Below are positions 1 through 11,800 of a stretch of DNA of 64,000 nt, piece after piece (positions within the stretch are counted from its first letter, which is position 1; every line of letters begins with the position of its first letter). Position numbers and translations under genes: made by a program. Source of the stretch: Lewinellaceae bacterium (GTDB taxonomy: Bacteria; Bacteroidota; Bacteroidia; Chitinophagales; Saprospiraceae); assembly GCA_016719605.1 (NCBI GenBank), contig JADJYW010000023.1:27733-91732 (forward strand), in the 5' to 3' direction. The notes under the pieces were generated by a model. It did not search any database and was not told the DNA's origin. It saw only the letters and a program-made list of their open reading frames with translations.

Positions 1-817
1 AGGTAGCCAACCATGCCCTGCACCACGATTTCGTCATTGCCTTCCATGGTTTGGAAAAGGAAGGTGGGGCTAACGGTCCACTTGTCGGTGAGGGCCATAT
101 TGAACTGCCCGGTAGCGATGGAGCGGCGCGGGAGCTTGGCAAAACCCTGCCCGGGGCTGGGGTTGGGGCCGGGGGTACCGCCGCCGCCGCCAACCAGGCT
201 ATAGTTGGGGCGGGTGATGTGAAACATGGAGAAGCCGAGGCTAAAGTCCGTCGTCTTGTTCAGCCGCGAGGAAAGGACTACACCAAGATCAATATCGGTG
301 TAGTCAGCCTTGCCCAGCACCCGACCGTTGTCCATGCTGAGTGCCGAAACATAGTCGCCTGAGTTGTTGAACCCGTCGCCAAACTGGAGGCGGTTAATGT
401 CAATTTTGCGTTGTTCGCCGCCGTAGTGCCCCCCTACCGATATTACGGTGGTGCCGTTTTTGCCCAGGGCGAGGTGGTAGGAGGCGCCGAGTTTGGCAGC
501 GCCATGCGAAAGCGCAGTAGCACCGGCTTTGTCCTGATACAGCATAAAACCGACGCCGACCCAGTCCTGTTTGCGGAAACCCCGAATAATGGGGGCATCC
601 ACCCAGGCCGAGGGGGTACGGTAGGGGTTGCTGCTGATGGGTGTCCATTGGCTGCGGTAGATTCCCCGATGCGTGCCGTGCCCTCAAATTTGCCGGTGTT
701 GGCCGGATTGAGTGTCATGGGCGACATGTTGTATTGTGTGAAGTGGATGTCTTGCGCCCAGGCGGCATTTCCGAGTAAAAGGGCCGCGAAAAGGAAGCGT
801 AGTTTTGTGCTATGCAT
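1..817 (-). CDS. PorP/SprF family T9SS membrane protein, partial and frameshifted
   Basis: Outer-membrane protein of the type IX secretion/gliding system, PorP/SprF family. The start at 817 gives a signal peptide (LFAALLLGNAAWAQ) followed by the family signature HFTQYNMSPMTLNPA with an NPA-x-x-G core. The frame breaks after GTARIG, at the CCCC run near 664-667; restoring one base gives GIYRSQW and then an open frame down to base 1 with typical barrel text (KLGASYHLALGKNG, DIDLGVVLSSRLNKT). The C-terminal end lies outside the window. The single-base loss in a homopolymer is probably a sequencing error. Proteins of this family usually follow a large T9SS-secreted adhesin; that neighbour would lie beyond base 1 or is the group transcribed toward it here. 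Confidence 0.8.
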
Positions 818-1004
818 ACGAGTTGTTGGTGTTGTTGGCTGTTAGCCGTTGGCTAAAAAACAGAGGATCAGAGTATTAAAACAACGATTATCAGTAGAAA
901 TACATGCAATTCAGGTTCTCCCGGATTTGCGCCGCGAAAAATAGAGCAAAATCGGCGAACGCATCCAACCCTGTCTTCAAAATAACTTTTTTGGAAAGCA
1001 TTGG

Positions 1005-1979
1005 TCATTTTAGCGCCATGCCGATAGCCGCAGCATCGAGGTCGTTCATGCACCTGAAATGGCCCCTGGGGCAGCGGTCGTAACCAATTTTGGAGCACGG
1101 GCGGCACGACAAACCCGGCACTTCAAATATCGTGCTCCCATCCGACCCGTCGGGATAAAGCGGGTACATCCCGAATGCAGGTACGGTATTGCCCCAAAAC
1201 GACACGACGGGTTTGCGAAATGCTGCCGCTATGTGCATCAGCCCGGTATCGTGCGTGGCCACTTTGGCCGCCTGCCGCACCACGGAAGCGCTTTGGTGCA
1301 GCGACAACCGGCCGCAAAAATCCAGCACATGCGAACCGGCAGCGGCGGCTATTTGTGCGCCGGCAGCCTGTTCTGCTTTGCCGCCGAGCAGCAGTACCGG
1401 CTGCCCGATGCGGCGGCACACCGCTGCGATTTTGTCGGTGGGCAGCCGCTTGGTCGCGTAATTTGCGCCAATAACGAAGGCGATATAGTTGCCGGTTACC
1501 AAGCCGGGAGCCAGTGCCGGCAGGTGCACCTCCTCCGCATCGGGGATGAAATAATCCAGTCCTTGCCCGTCGTAGCGCACGCCGAGATGCCCGGCTGTGG
1601 CCATGTACCGGTGGACGATGTGGGTGTCCGGCAGCCGGTTTATGCCGGTGTGTACCAGCAGCCATTTTTCTATGTTGAGTTTGTCAAAAGCGCGTGCCGG
1701 ACGGCCCAAGGCCCATTTGACACGGGCGCTGCGCAGGTTGTGGTGCAGGTCCAGCACCCAATCGTAATGTTCGCGACGCAACGCGGGCAGTACCTCTGCG
1801 AGATTTTTATCGAAAGTAAAAACACGGTTTATGTGCGGGTTTGGGGTCAGGATCGGGGCGAAGGCCTGCTTGGTGAGGAAGTGTACTTCGGCGCCTAATT
1901 GCTGTTTCAGGCACCGCGCAAGCGGGGTGGTCAGCACGATGTCGCCAATGGAACTGAAGCGCAGGAGCAGGATTTTCAT
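1005..1979 (-). CDS. Glycosyltransferase family 9 (heptosyltransferase-like)
   Basis: Predicted ADP-heptose:LPS heptosyltransferase-like enzyme of GT9, 324 residues, acting on the inner face of the cytoplasmic membrane in LPS core or related glycan assembly. The N-terminus MKILLLRFSSIGDIVLTTP is the classic GT9 start (R-x-x-x-IGD-hydrophobic-x-x-TP), so I chose the ATG at 1979 and not the upstream in-frame ATG at 2045, which adds 22 unrelated residues. The C-terminal donor-binding motif HDTGLMHIAAAFRKPVVSFWG is clear, followed by a Cys-containing tail (CRPCSKIGYDRCPRGHFRC) common in this family. It lies 78 bp downstream of a small conserved gene on the same strand, perhaps co-transcribed. The exact acceptor cannot be told from sequence. 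Confidence 0.88.
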   Translation of the reverse strand: MKILLLRFSSIGDIVLTTPLARCLKQQLGAEVHFLTKQAFAPILTPNPHINRVFTFDKNLAEVLPALRREHYDWVLDLHHNLRSARVKWALGRPARAFDKLNIEKWLLVHTGINRLPDTHIVHRYMATAGHLGVRYDGQGLDYFIPDAEEVHLPALAPGLVTGNYIAFVIGANYATKRLPTDKIAAVCRRIGQPVLLLGGKAEQAAGAQIAAAAGSHVLDFCGRLSLHQSASVVRQAAKVATHDTGLMHIAAAFRKPVVSFWGNTVPAFGMYPLYPDGSDGSTIFEVPGLSCRPCSKIGYDRCPRGHFRCMNDLDAAAIGMALK

Positions 1980-2057
1980 GGTTATCGCAGTGGTACACGC
2001 GAACGTGTTGCCCACAAAGAACGTATTTTGGAACAGAACGCGCACAGCGCCAATCGC

Positions 2058-2441
2058 TCAACAATTCATCGGCGCTTCGTCGGCCAGTTCGGTGAAAAAA
2101 TCAGACTTGTCTTCGTCGGGCCGGTCCTTGCACGGAAAGTCTTTTTCGATCAAAATATGCAACGCATGGCCATCGGCCAAAGGCAGGAAACGCTCCATGC
2201 TGACCGCCTCGGTGTCCATCCAGCGATGTGCCGACGGCTCCGGTACCTGTATCCGAATGCGGCCGTCGGCAAAATGTGCGTCAATCTCCGAAAGGTCGTC
2301 GCGCAACACGAGTTCCCAAACAAAAACCCGTCCATCGGGGAAGTGCACCGTGGTTTGCAACCACTTTTCGGTGCGTAACTGTACCAGTTCGGAGCGCCGG
2401 AGCCGCAAGCGTATCCCGTTTTGTTCGCAGCGTAATTTCAT
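2058..2441 (-). CDS. Small conserved protein (DUF7009-like)
   Basis: A 127-residue acidic cytoplasmic protein without signal peptide or membrane segment. It opens MKLRCEQNGIRLRLRRSELVQL and ends with an EKDFPCKDRPDEDKSDFF segment; both remind me of the uncharacterised family DUF7009, but I cannot run a profile search. It sits 23 bp downstream of the subtilase stop and 78 bp upstream of the GT9 start, all on the minus strand, so it may be read through from the subtilase. Function unknown. Confidence 0.65.
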   Translation of the reverse strand: MKLRCEQNGIRLRLRRSELVQLRTEKWLQTTVHFPDGRVFVWELVLRDDLSEIDAHFADGRIRIQVPEPSAHRWMDTEAVSMERFLPLADGHALHILIEKDFPCKDRPDEDKSDFFTELADEAPMNC

Positions 2442-2464
2442 AGTTAAGAAAAGTTGAGAGAGGG

Positions 2465-5151
2465 TTATGGGCGTATGATGTGTATTTTTTGTTGAAAAAT
2501 TTCTGCCTCGTACTGGATTCGGATGCAGTACAAACCCGCTTGCAAAGCGGATACATCTACAACCGGCGGCGAATTCGCAAACGAAACAATCCGGCGTGCT
2601 ACTTGCCGGCCGGCCGCATCAAACAAAGTCAATTGCGCATCCTCCGGCAGGGCCTCCGGCAAATGCAGGAATATCTGGTGCCGGGCGGGTTGTGGATAAA
2701 CCAGCAACTCCTGATCTGGTTTTGACGCCGGGCAACAACAACAAGCGGCCCCAGATGCACACAAAAGTCCACCACCTGCCCAAACTCGAATACTTCGCAA
2801 GGCGTCGGGGGCGTGCCCTGCGGCCCCCGGTATTTCATCGCCACCCGCATACGCGTCAGCCCCGAAGCCATGGTAGCCGGCGGAATGATCTCGCCCGAGA
2901 TGGGCATTTCGCTGGAAAACCCGGGGTCAAAAGCCAACTCGTCGGGATCGGAGAAGTCGCCGTCGGCATTGTAGTCAATAAAAACACGAAAGTATTCCTT
3001 GTACGGCAGGCCGGAAAAAGCGGGCGTCAGGGTGATCGGGAGGCTGACGCCGGGCAGTATTTCCAGCGAGGCGGCAGCGGCGGCAGCGGCAAAATTCTGG
3101 TACCCGATATTCCCGCCGGAGCTGTGGCTCCAGTCACCGATTTCCACTTGGGCGATCCATTCGTCCTTGGCAGAAGTAGCGCCCGCCGTACAGTAATTCA
3201 GGTCGGTGCAGGCCCCGCAGCCCGAGGTGGAAAACTGGAAGGAAACGGGCAAAGAGGCCGTATCCGGCTCGCACAGAGATGCCACCTCCACCGTATACAC
3301 CGTGCACGGAATGAGTTCCAGCAGTGCGATACCGTTGTTGTCCGACAAGTATTCCAGCCAGGCTCCGGGGGGCGTCTGCACGCGTATGCGGTAGCCTGTT
3401 GCAGCACTTGGCCCGCTCCAGGCGAGTTGGGCCGTGGTATTCCCAACGGAAACCGCGCTGATGCTGGTCGGTGCGGAACAGCAGCCGTCCGTTCCAAAAA
3501 CAACTGGGGGCGTCCAGGCGCTCAGGGTGTTTCCGCCGCAGTTGGCCCGCAGGGAAAATTCGTATTCGGTGCAGGCTTGTAGTCCGGGCAGGGTGAGCGG
3601 GCTGGTCGCACCGGGTACCAGGGTCCAGATCGGGTCGCCCTTTTTTCGCCAGCGCAAGCCGGCCGACTGCACCGAATCCACAACCGACCAGTACAACGCG
3701 ATGGAGGTTTCCGAAGCCGCCCCCGCAGACAAGGCAAAAGGCGGAATGCAGTCCACACATTGGTCTTCGTAGTCTTGCAGGAGGTTGTACAGGTTGAGTG
3801 CTCCGCCCGATACCGTTTTGTTTTGCAGGGAATTATTAGGGGTTGCGCTGTTTAAAATTTGATTTTTCACCCATCGTGCTGCGGCTGCGGGGTCGGCCCG
3901 TGCGATAGCCCCCAGGTTGCTGCAAGGTGCGGAATAAAGTAGCCCAATGGCGCCGCTTACCTGTGGCGCGGCGAAGGACGTGCCGGAAAAAGAGCCGTAG
4001 GTATTGCCGCTGCCGGCGGTGAAAACCTCCTTTCCGTATGCGCCGAGATCAATCGTGGCGGCGCCCCAGGCGGCATTTTCGGCCTTTTGATCGGAACGGG
4101 TGAGATTCGTCACGGCAATCAGGTATTCGCTGGGGCAAGCCGTCGGCAAGTCGCCTGCAATATCCACGTCCAGCGCTGTGTTGGCGGTAGCGGCTACGCC
4201 GAGGATGCCGGCTGCGCCGAGGGAGTCGAAGGCTGCACACCAGAGCGGGGCATTGTAAGGCTGCCCGCCGGTGATCCCCCAGGAACAATTGACCGCCACG
4301 ACGAAAGCCCCCTGCTGACCGTTCGTGGCATTGTAGCGCTTGCGGGCCTGGAGCACATAGTCGTAGGCAGCCAGAATGACAGCCTCCTGACTGTTGCCCG
4401 CCACGAACATCAGTTTCACGTCCCAGTTGATACCCGATACCCCCGTGCCGTTGTTGCCTTTGGCGCCCACGAGTGCCGATACCGGTGTGCCGTGGCTGGT
4501 TGCGATGCCCTCGATGTTGTCGTTGGCGGCAAACACATTCCACCCTCTGAAATCGTCCACATAGCCGTTGCCGTCGTTGTCCATGCCATCGCCGGGTATT
4601 TCGTGGTGGTTCATCCACATATTTTCCGCGAGGTCTTGGTGCGTGTGCTCGATACCGCCGTCAATGACGGCCACCACAATGGTGTCGCCCTGCGGGGTAA
4701 GTCCGCCGCGGGTTATGTTCCAGGCCGGCTCCGAATCAAAGTCGGCGCCGGGAGTGCCGCCTGCGACGCCGGTATTATGGTGGTGCCACTGCTGGTCGTA
4801 CAGCGGGTCGTCGGGGATGACCTGGGTTGCCGTTCCGCGGTATTCTAAAAAGTGGTTGTACTGCACCGTCAAAACCTCTTGCTGGCGGCTCAGCCATTCC
4901 AATACGCCGGTCTCGTGCGTATCCGCTACTTCCAGCAACCAGATATTGAGCGACTCCGAGACCCGGGTTTTCCATTGCGGTTGCGCAAGCGGCAATTCGG
5001 CCCCCAAATGTTCGAGCAGGCCCGCGGGCTGCTCGTTGTCGAACAAACGTACCAGCAACTGACCCGGCACCCGGGTCAGTTGCTGGGCAGGCAGTGCCGC
5101 CGCGAGCAGACAAAGGAGAAAAAAAAGCAGTACAATTTTGACTGGGCGCAT
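2465..5151 (-). CDS. Secreted subtilisin-like serine protease with FN3, GEVED and T9SS type A domains; frameshifted near C-terminus
   Basis: S8-family protease of about 895 residues, exported by Sec and then T9SS. The start at 5151 puts a signal peptide first (KIVLLFFLLCLLAAALPAQ); an in-frame ATG at 5193 lies upstream of the -7 box and is less likely. The catalytic triad is Asp about 164 (VVAVIDGG), His about 220 (ATSHGTPVSALVGAKGNNG) and Ser about 392 (FSGTSFAAPQVSG). Two fibronectin III-like modules and a GEVED-type segment (YFRVFIDYNADGDFSDPDE) follow. The reading frame breaks near 2728; in the shifted frame a type A sorting domain appears (LLVYPQPARHQIFLHLP through LQAGLYCIRIQ) ending at 2465. 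The split is probably a one-base sequencing error, since together the pieces make a normal T9SS cargo. Confidence 0.85.
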
Positions 5152-5788
5152 CTTTCGAGCAATTGGCTGCGGCAAAAGTACGCCAAAGCGCAAGGCAGGA
5201 AGCAGGTTCTTCGCGCCACCCGCGGTTTTGACCCCGCTTTGCTTGTTTTGGCCAAATGGCGGCGTGGTCTTTTTGTGATCGGCGCAGTTGACTGCCCGGG
5301 GAACCCTCGGAGATAAAAAATTGAATTAGGCCGGAGTAATGAGGCAGCGTTGAGCGATTCCGTGCATCTATCCCTCCAGCAATTCATCAGCGGGAGCAGG
5401 AGGTGTGCCGGCCAGTTACTTTCAAGTGCCGGGAGCATGGAACTTGCACCGGGAGCGTTGCGACATACTGTTGAGCACAAAATTTTTAGAGTTTAGATTT
5501 TTATCTAAATCTACTAAAAAAACGACAGGAACCCGGAACGGGAAAATGGTAAACCCGGGTAAAAAGTTTGGTCAAGACCGCGCTTGCTGGGGCAGTTAAA
5601 ATGACCAAAAAAGCCCGCCCAAAATAAAATTCTTGTTTCCTTTGCCGATCTTTAATCCCCGGGGCGGATATCCAACATCAATTTCCCAACCGTTCAAAAT
5701 TTGTGTTTCAGCCCTTAAAAATCCAGCGCTATGAGATGGGCATCATGCCCTTCGGGAATCAATAGCGGTGTCCTGTTTGTGGTTGTTC
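5152..5788. other. Intergenic region between subtilase and giant surface protein
   Basis: About 640 bp without a gene I can support. The subtilase promoter lies at its left end. The rest is mixed-composition sequence with an AT-rich stretch at 5480-5530 and another at 5680-5730. The longest minus-strand frame here (5076-5480) has no recognisable protein character and overlaps the subtilase start, so I do not call it. Confidence 0.5.
5173..5180 (-). promoter_or_regulatory. Candidate -7 promoter element for the subtilase gene
   Basis: The minus-strand sequence TACTTTTG matches the Bacteroidota -7 consensus TAnnTTTG exactly and lies 21 bp upstream of the chosen ATG at 5151. No convincing -33 TTTG at the right distance was found, so confidence is modest. 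It argues against the in-frame ATG at 5193. Confidence 0.4.
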
Positions 5789-5825
5789 AAGGCCCCTGTC
5801 GGCTAAAATTGAGGGGGCCTTTTTT
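5789..5825 (+). terminator. Terminator-like hairpin in the leader of the giant surface protein gene
   Basis: AAGGCCCC (5789-5796) pairs with GGGGCCTT (5814-5821) and is followed by a T run, the form of an intrinsic terminator on the plus strand. It ends only 28 bp before the ATG at 5854. No plus-strand gene lies upstream, so it may act as a leader attenuator or simply stop incoming transcription. Confidence 0.55.
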
Positions 5826-5853
5826 CAAATAGTTTTAAAAATCTACCTGTTTT

Positions 5854-8800
5854 ATGCAAAAAAAATTACTTGCTTTAATGCTGCTGCTGCTGGCAGCGTG
5901 GGGAATGAAAGCACAGCTTCCGCCACCTTGCCCGGCCAACGATTATCCACCGGCCGACCTTTGTTCCGACATTTGTATCTACTGTAATTTCAATGGAATA
6001 ACTGGAAACACGGGTGGGTATACCGGACAAACACCCCCTGGCGGTTTCTGCTCAGGCATCCAGAATGAGCTTTGGCTCGGGTTTATCGCCGGGGCAGCTG
6101 CAGGCACATTTACGGTGACCCCTGCCAACTGTCAAAACGGCAACGGCCTTCAGATTGCGTTGTATACCAGTTGCAACGATGCTCCGATTGCTTGCAACGG
6201 CGGCCAGCAAGGCGGAGGCAATACCCCGATGTCCATTACATCACAATTGACTCCCGGGGTCAACTATTACCTGCTGATTGACGGCTACGGCGGAGATATT
6301 TGTGACTACACGGTCACAGTAGTCCCGCCCAGTGCTGTTCAAGCGCCCTCGGTGGGTAATACCGGGTCCATAGCAGGCCCCATAACAGTTTGCCCGGGCG
6401 CCACGGTAACCTACAGCATCCCCGTCGTATCAGGCGCGGGCGCTTACGAATGGAACGGCCCTCCCGGCAGTTTGATCAACGGTATGCCCCCACCCGTAAC
6501 CCTTGACGCCCCCGGCGGCAATGTGGTCAGTCTTACAATGGGACCAAACAGCGGCCAGATATGCGTCAAACCACTCAACTCCTGCAACGACGGGGTTGAG
6601 GTATGCCGAAACATCATCTCCCAGCCGATCCTGCCAACGACGTTGCCACCCGTAATTATCTGCAATGAAGACGCTCCGTACATACTGCCCTGGGGCGACC
6701 CTGTTTTCAACAACGGGCTGTACGAAACCACCTATCAGTACTATCAGGGTTGCGATAGTATCGTCCGGCAGAATGTCACCATCAAGCCACCGATTGTCCG
6801 CTTCCTGCCTCCTCAAACCGTCTGCGCAGGCACCTGTGTGACAATTTGCAACGAAGAGTACTGCGACGCAGGTAGTTATACCCACACCTGCGAGTCTTTT
6901 CAGGGCTGCGATAGTATCATCCCTTTTGCTATACTGATCCTCGACCCTATCGCTGAAATTATTCCAGGCGGTGTTATCTCCTGTGCTAATGATACCATAA
7001 CACTCACTTCAACGGCCTCACCCGGAGCGAAGGTGTGGAAGAATCTGAGCGGTACCGTGCTCGGTACCGGCAACTCCTTGCTTGTCACCCAGCCGGGGAC
7101 AATTGTACTTACTGTCACCGCCTCTGCCGGCGGCGCCCTTTGTACGGCATCGGATACCATCACGGTTACCGGCGATAAAACCCCGCCAACGGTATCTGCG
7201 AACGGTGGTTTTCTCGGCTGTGGCAACGCGCAAGCGCAAATCACCACTGCAACCAACGCCGTCAATCCTGCGTATGCCTGGAGTCCTGCCAACGGACTGA
7301 GTGCCACAAACATACCAAACCCCATAGCCACCCTGCCGGGCATATACACGGTTACCGTGACAACCTCCACAAACGGTTGTACCGCCACGGCAACCGTCAG
7401 CATTACCGGCAACACGGACCCACCTCAGGCGACAGCCACCGGGGCAACCATTACTTGTGTCTTGAACCCTGTGACGATATCCGCCACCACGGACGTACCG
7501 AATGCTACCTTTGCATGGAGCGGTCCCGCCGGATTCGGCTCTTCGGAGCAAAGCCCGAGCGTCGGAACAGCCGGCACCTACACCGTAGTCATAACCAACC
7601 CTGCCAATAGTTGCACCGCATCGGCCACCGCATCGGTCATGACCAGTACCACGCCTCCCGGCGCATCGGCTATCGGCGGGATAATATCCTGTAATGCGCC
7701 TTCCGTGACGATCAATGGCGGTTCTCCCACCAATGGCGTCACGTTCTCCTGGACCGGCCCCAACAACTTCGCATCCACCCTGGAAGACCCTTCGGCCGAC
7801 CTTGCCGGCGCGTACACCGTCACCGTGACCGATCCAATCAATGGGTGCACGTCCACGGCATCAACGACCCTGACTGGAAACACCATCCCGCCAACTGCCG
7901 ACGCTATCGGCGGCACCGTCTCCTGTGGCGATCCCAATCTCACCCTTGACGGTTCTTCCAACACGCCCGGTGTAACCTTCGGATGGAGCGGTCCAAATGG
8001 CTTCTCCTCCAGCCAACAAGACCCGATAGTTACCGTACCTGGCCTGTATGTACTCACCGTCACCGGGCCTAATGCCTGCACTTCAACCGCCGAGGCTACC
8101 GTTGACGGTGACTTCGCAGCACCGGATGCGGCTGCAACCGGAGGCGTCATTACTTGCTCAGCATCCAACACGGTTATCAACGGTTCCTCCAACTCCCCGA
8201 ATGTAACGTTCACCTGGGTAGGCCCCAACGGCGGCATCTACAACGGCCCTACACCCACGGTATCCAACACCGGCACCTACACCCTCACCGTGACCTCCCC
8301 CAACGGCTGTACGGCCACGGCCACGGCCGATGTGGTGCCCGATGCCAACGTACCCAACGCCAGTGCTGTAGGCGGCACACTCAACTGCCTCGTGTTCAAC
8401 CTGATGCTGGATGGCGGATCGGTGACTCCCGGCGTTATGCTTGAATGGACCGGACCGGGTAATTTCAACTCTACGCTGGAGGATCCGAGCGTAGATATAC
8501 CAGGTACCTATACGCTCGTTGTCACGAATCCGGTGAATGGCTGCACTGCCGTGGCCACAGCAAATGTCGTGCTCGACGATGCCGAACCTGGCGCATCTGC
8601 CATCGGCGGCACCGTCACCTGCGACCAGCCAGACATAGAAGTCTCGGGCGACTCTCCGGCAAACAATGTGACCTGGGCGTGGAGCGGACCAAACGGCTTC
8701 GCCTCTACGGAGCAAAACCCGATGACTTCGGAAGCCGGCGACTATGCCCTCGTTGTAACGGCCCTCAACGGCTGCACCTCAACGGCTCTTGCCACGGTAA

Positions 8801-11800
8801 TTGCCGATCAGGCACCTCCCGTACCGGCATCTACAACCGGCACCTTGACTTGTTCCATCACCAGTATCGTGCTCAACGGTACTGCCGACGTGCCCGTCAC
8901 ATTTTCCTGGCTCGGCCCCAATAATTTCAACTCCTCCGAGCAAAACCCTGCTGTGTCCGAATCGGGCGACTACACGCTCCTGACGACCGCTCTGAACGGA
9001 TGTACAGCCGACGTTACCGTCACCGTGCTACTTGATGTAGCGCCCCCTGACGTATCCGCCTCGGGAAATACCATCTCTTGCAGTGCACCGCAGGTGTCCA
9101 TCAGCGGCGCCTCCGCCACACCCGGCGCAACCTTCCAGTGGCTCGGCCCCAACAGTTTCAACTCCCCTGACCCCAACCCGCTCGTAGACGACGGCGGCGC
9201 CTACACCCTCGTCGTGACGGCTCCCAACGGATGTACGTCGGACGCAACGGTGGACGTACTGCTGGACACAAACCAGCCGCTCGTCTTCGCATCGGCGCCG
9301 GATGTATTGACCTGTTCGACCACCTCGGTACAGGTATCTTCGACGGCAACAAATGCTTCTTCACCCGTCCAGTCGTATTCCTGGAGCGGCCCCGGCGGCT
9401 TTGTTTCTGTGGATGAGGACCCATTGGTATCCGAACCGGGAGAATACACGGTGGTGGTTACTTCCGCGAATGGATGTACGGCAACAGCGAGCGCTACGGC
9501 CACACAGGACATCGTTGCGCCAGACATTTCGGCACAAGGCGGAACACTCACCTGTCTGATCACGGAAGTAGACCTCGACGGTAATTCTTCGACACCCGGA
9601 GCCTCTTTCTCCTGGAGTGGGCCTGGTTTTACCTCGACACTGGCAGACCCGACGATCAACGTCGAAGGCGACTACACGCTCACGGTGACCGGCCCCAACG
9701 GGTGCACGGCTTCCGAGACGGTCGTTGTCATACTGGATGGCGATTTCCCGGACGCTGCAGCGGCCTCGTCCAATAATCTGGACTGCGACGATCTGGCGAC
9801 GACGCTGACGGGTATCAGTATCACCCCCGATGTTGCCTATGCGTGGTCGGACAATAGCGGCATTTTTGCCGTGACGCCGACGACAACGGTATCCGGGCCT
9901 GGAACATATCAGCTGGCCGTGACCGCACCGAATGGTTGTGTGACCTTAGTCAATGTGGATGTTTCCCAGGACATCAACGAACCGGGTGCAAGTGCCCAGG
10001 GCGATACCATCAACTGCATCACCGGAGAAAGTCCAATTCTCGGTGGCTCGCCGACGACCGGCGTAGCATGGCTGTGGGCCGGCCCCGGAGGTTTTACTTC
10101 AACGGAACAAAGCCCTATCGTCTCGCAGCCCGGGATTTACACCCTCACCGTGACTGCGCCCAATGCCTGCACCACAACAGCAACTGCCGAAGTAGCCCAG
10201 AATACGGACTCTCCGGATGTACTCGTTGGCGGCGCCGGCACGCTGACCTGTCTGGTAACCGAACTCACTCTGACAGGCCAAATCAACACACCCGGTGCGA
10301 CCGGGCTGTGGACAGGCCCAGGCGGCGCCGTGATTTCCAGCGATCCTTCCGTGGATGTATCTGCGCCGGGAGTTTACACCTATACCGTCACGGCCCTGAA
10401 TGGTTGTATTTCAGCACCGACGCTGACGGTGGGCGAAAATGTCGTCACCCCGCAAGGTGTGCAGGTGACCGGCGGTCTCATCAATTGCGCCATGCCTACG
10501 CTGACACTCTCGGCAACGAGCACCACACCGAACGTAGCGTATTCCTGGATTGGCCCTGCCGGGTTCATGTCACCCCTGCAAAATCCGCCGACAGGTACTC
10601 CGGGAACGTACACGGTACTGCTGACAAACCCGGTCAATGGCTGCCAGGCAACAGCTGTGACGAGTGTTTTGGGCGACTTCGTTAACCCGACGGTGTCGGC
10701 TACATCGCCGACAATCACCTGCTCGGTACCAAGTGTGACCATTACTTCTACCGGCAGCCCGGCGAACATATCCTACAAGTGGACAGGCCCAGGCATCAAT
10801 ACCGGCAACGAGTCCAGTCCAAACCCGCCGGTAAACGCCCCGGGTACATACGCCGTAACCGTCACAGCCGCAAATGGTTGTACGGCCACCACAACGGTGG
10901 CTGTTCCAGCCGATGTAGCGGCACCAAATGCTGCTGCGACCGGCGTCACGCTGACCTGTACACAGCCGTCCAGCACCATCACCGGAACGTCCACCACACC
11001 CGGCGTGACATACGCCTGGTCGGGGCCGGACGGGTTCGCATCCAGCGTAGCCAACCCGGTCATCAACAATCCGGGCGACTATGTGCTCACCGTTACAGCG
11101 CCGAATGGCTGCACCTCGACTGCTGTGGCAGTGGCTGTACCGGATGCCAATGCTCCAACTGCGGCGGCTACGGGCGCTACCATCACATGCGCCGTGCCCG
11201 GTGTCACGCTGGCCGGATCGTCCAGTTTGGCTACGGTAACGTGGGCATGGACCGGTCCTGCAGGCTTCAGTTCCACGGCGCAGAATCCCTCTGTTGATGC
11301 TCCGGGCAACTACACCCTCGTCGTAACCAACCCGCAGAACGGCTGTACGGCTTCGGCAACAACGCAGGTACTGGCTGATATCCAGGGTCCGCAAGTGGCC
11401 ACCGGAGTGCCCGAACAACTCGACTGCACCACGACACAGGTGAGCCTGAGCGCAACGGTTCAAACACCGGGTTCATACAGTTATCAATGGAGCACGCAGA
11501 CGGGAAGCATTCTTTCGGGAGATCAAACACCAAACCCGACTGTGAGTACGGCTGCCGTGTATGCAGTGGTCGTCACCAACCTCCAGAACGGATGCACCAC
11601 CCTGCAAAACGTCACCGTAGTCGTTGACTCGTCCACCGTTTCCGGCGCTGAACTGGTTGTACGCGATGTATCCTGCTTTGGCAGAACCGATGGCGGCCTT
11701 AATGTAGCCGCAGTCGTCGGCGGAACGCCACCCTTCCTGTACTCGCTCGACAACGCACCCTTCTCCGCTCAGTCGGTGTTCACGGGGCTGCCTCCGGGTA

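Noticed and set aside
5076..5480. A 134-residue minus-strand frame upstream of the subtilase
   Set aside because: It overlaps the subtilase signal peptide and promoter and shows no family features or plausible composition.
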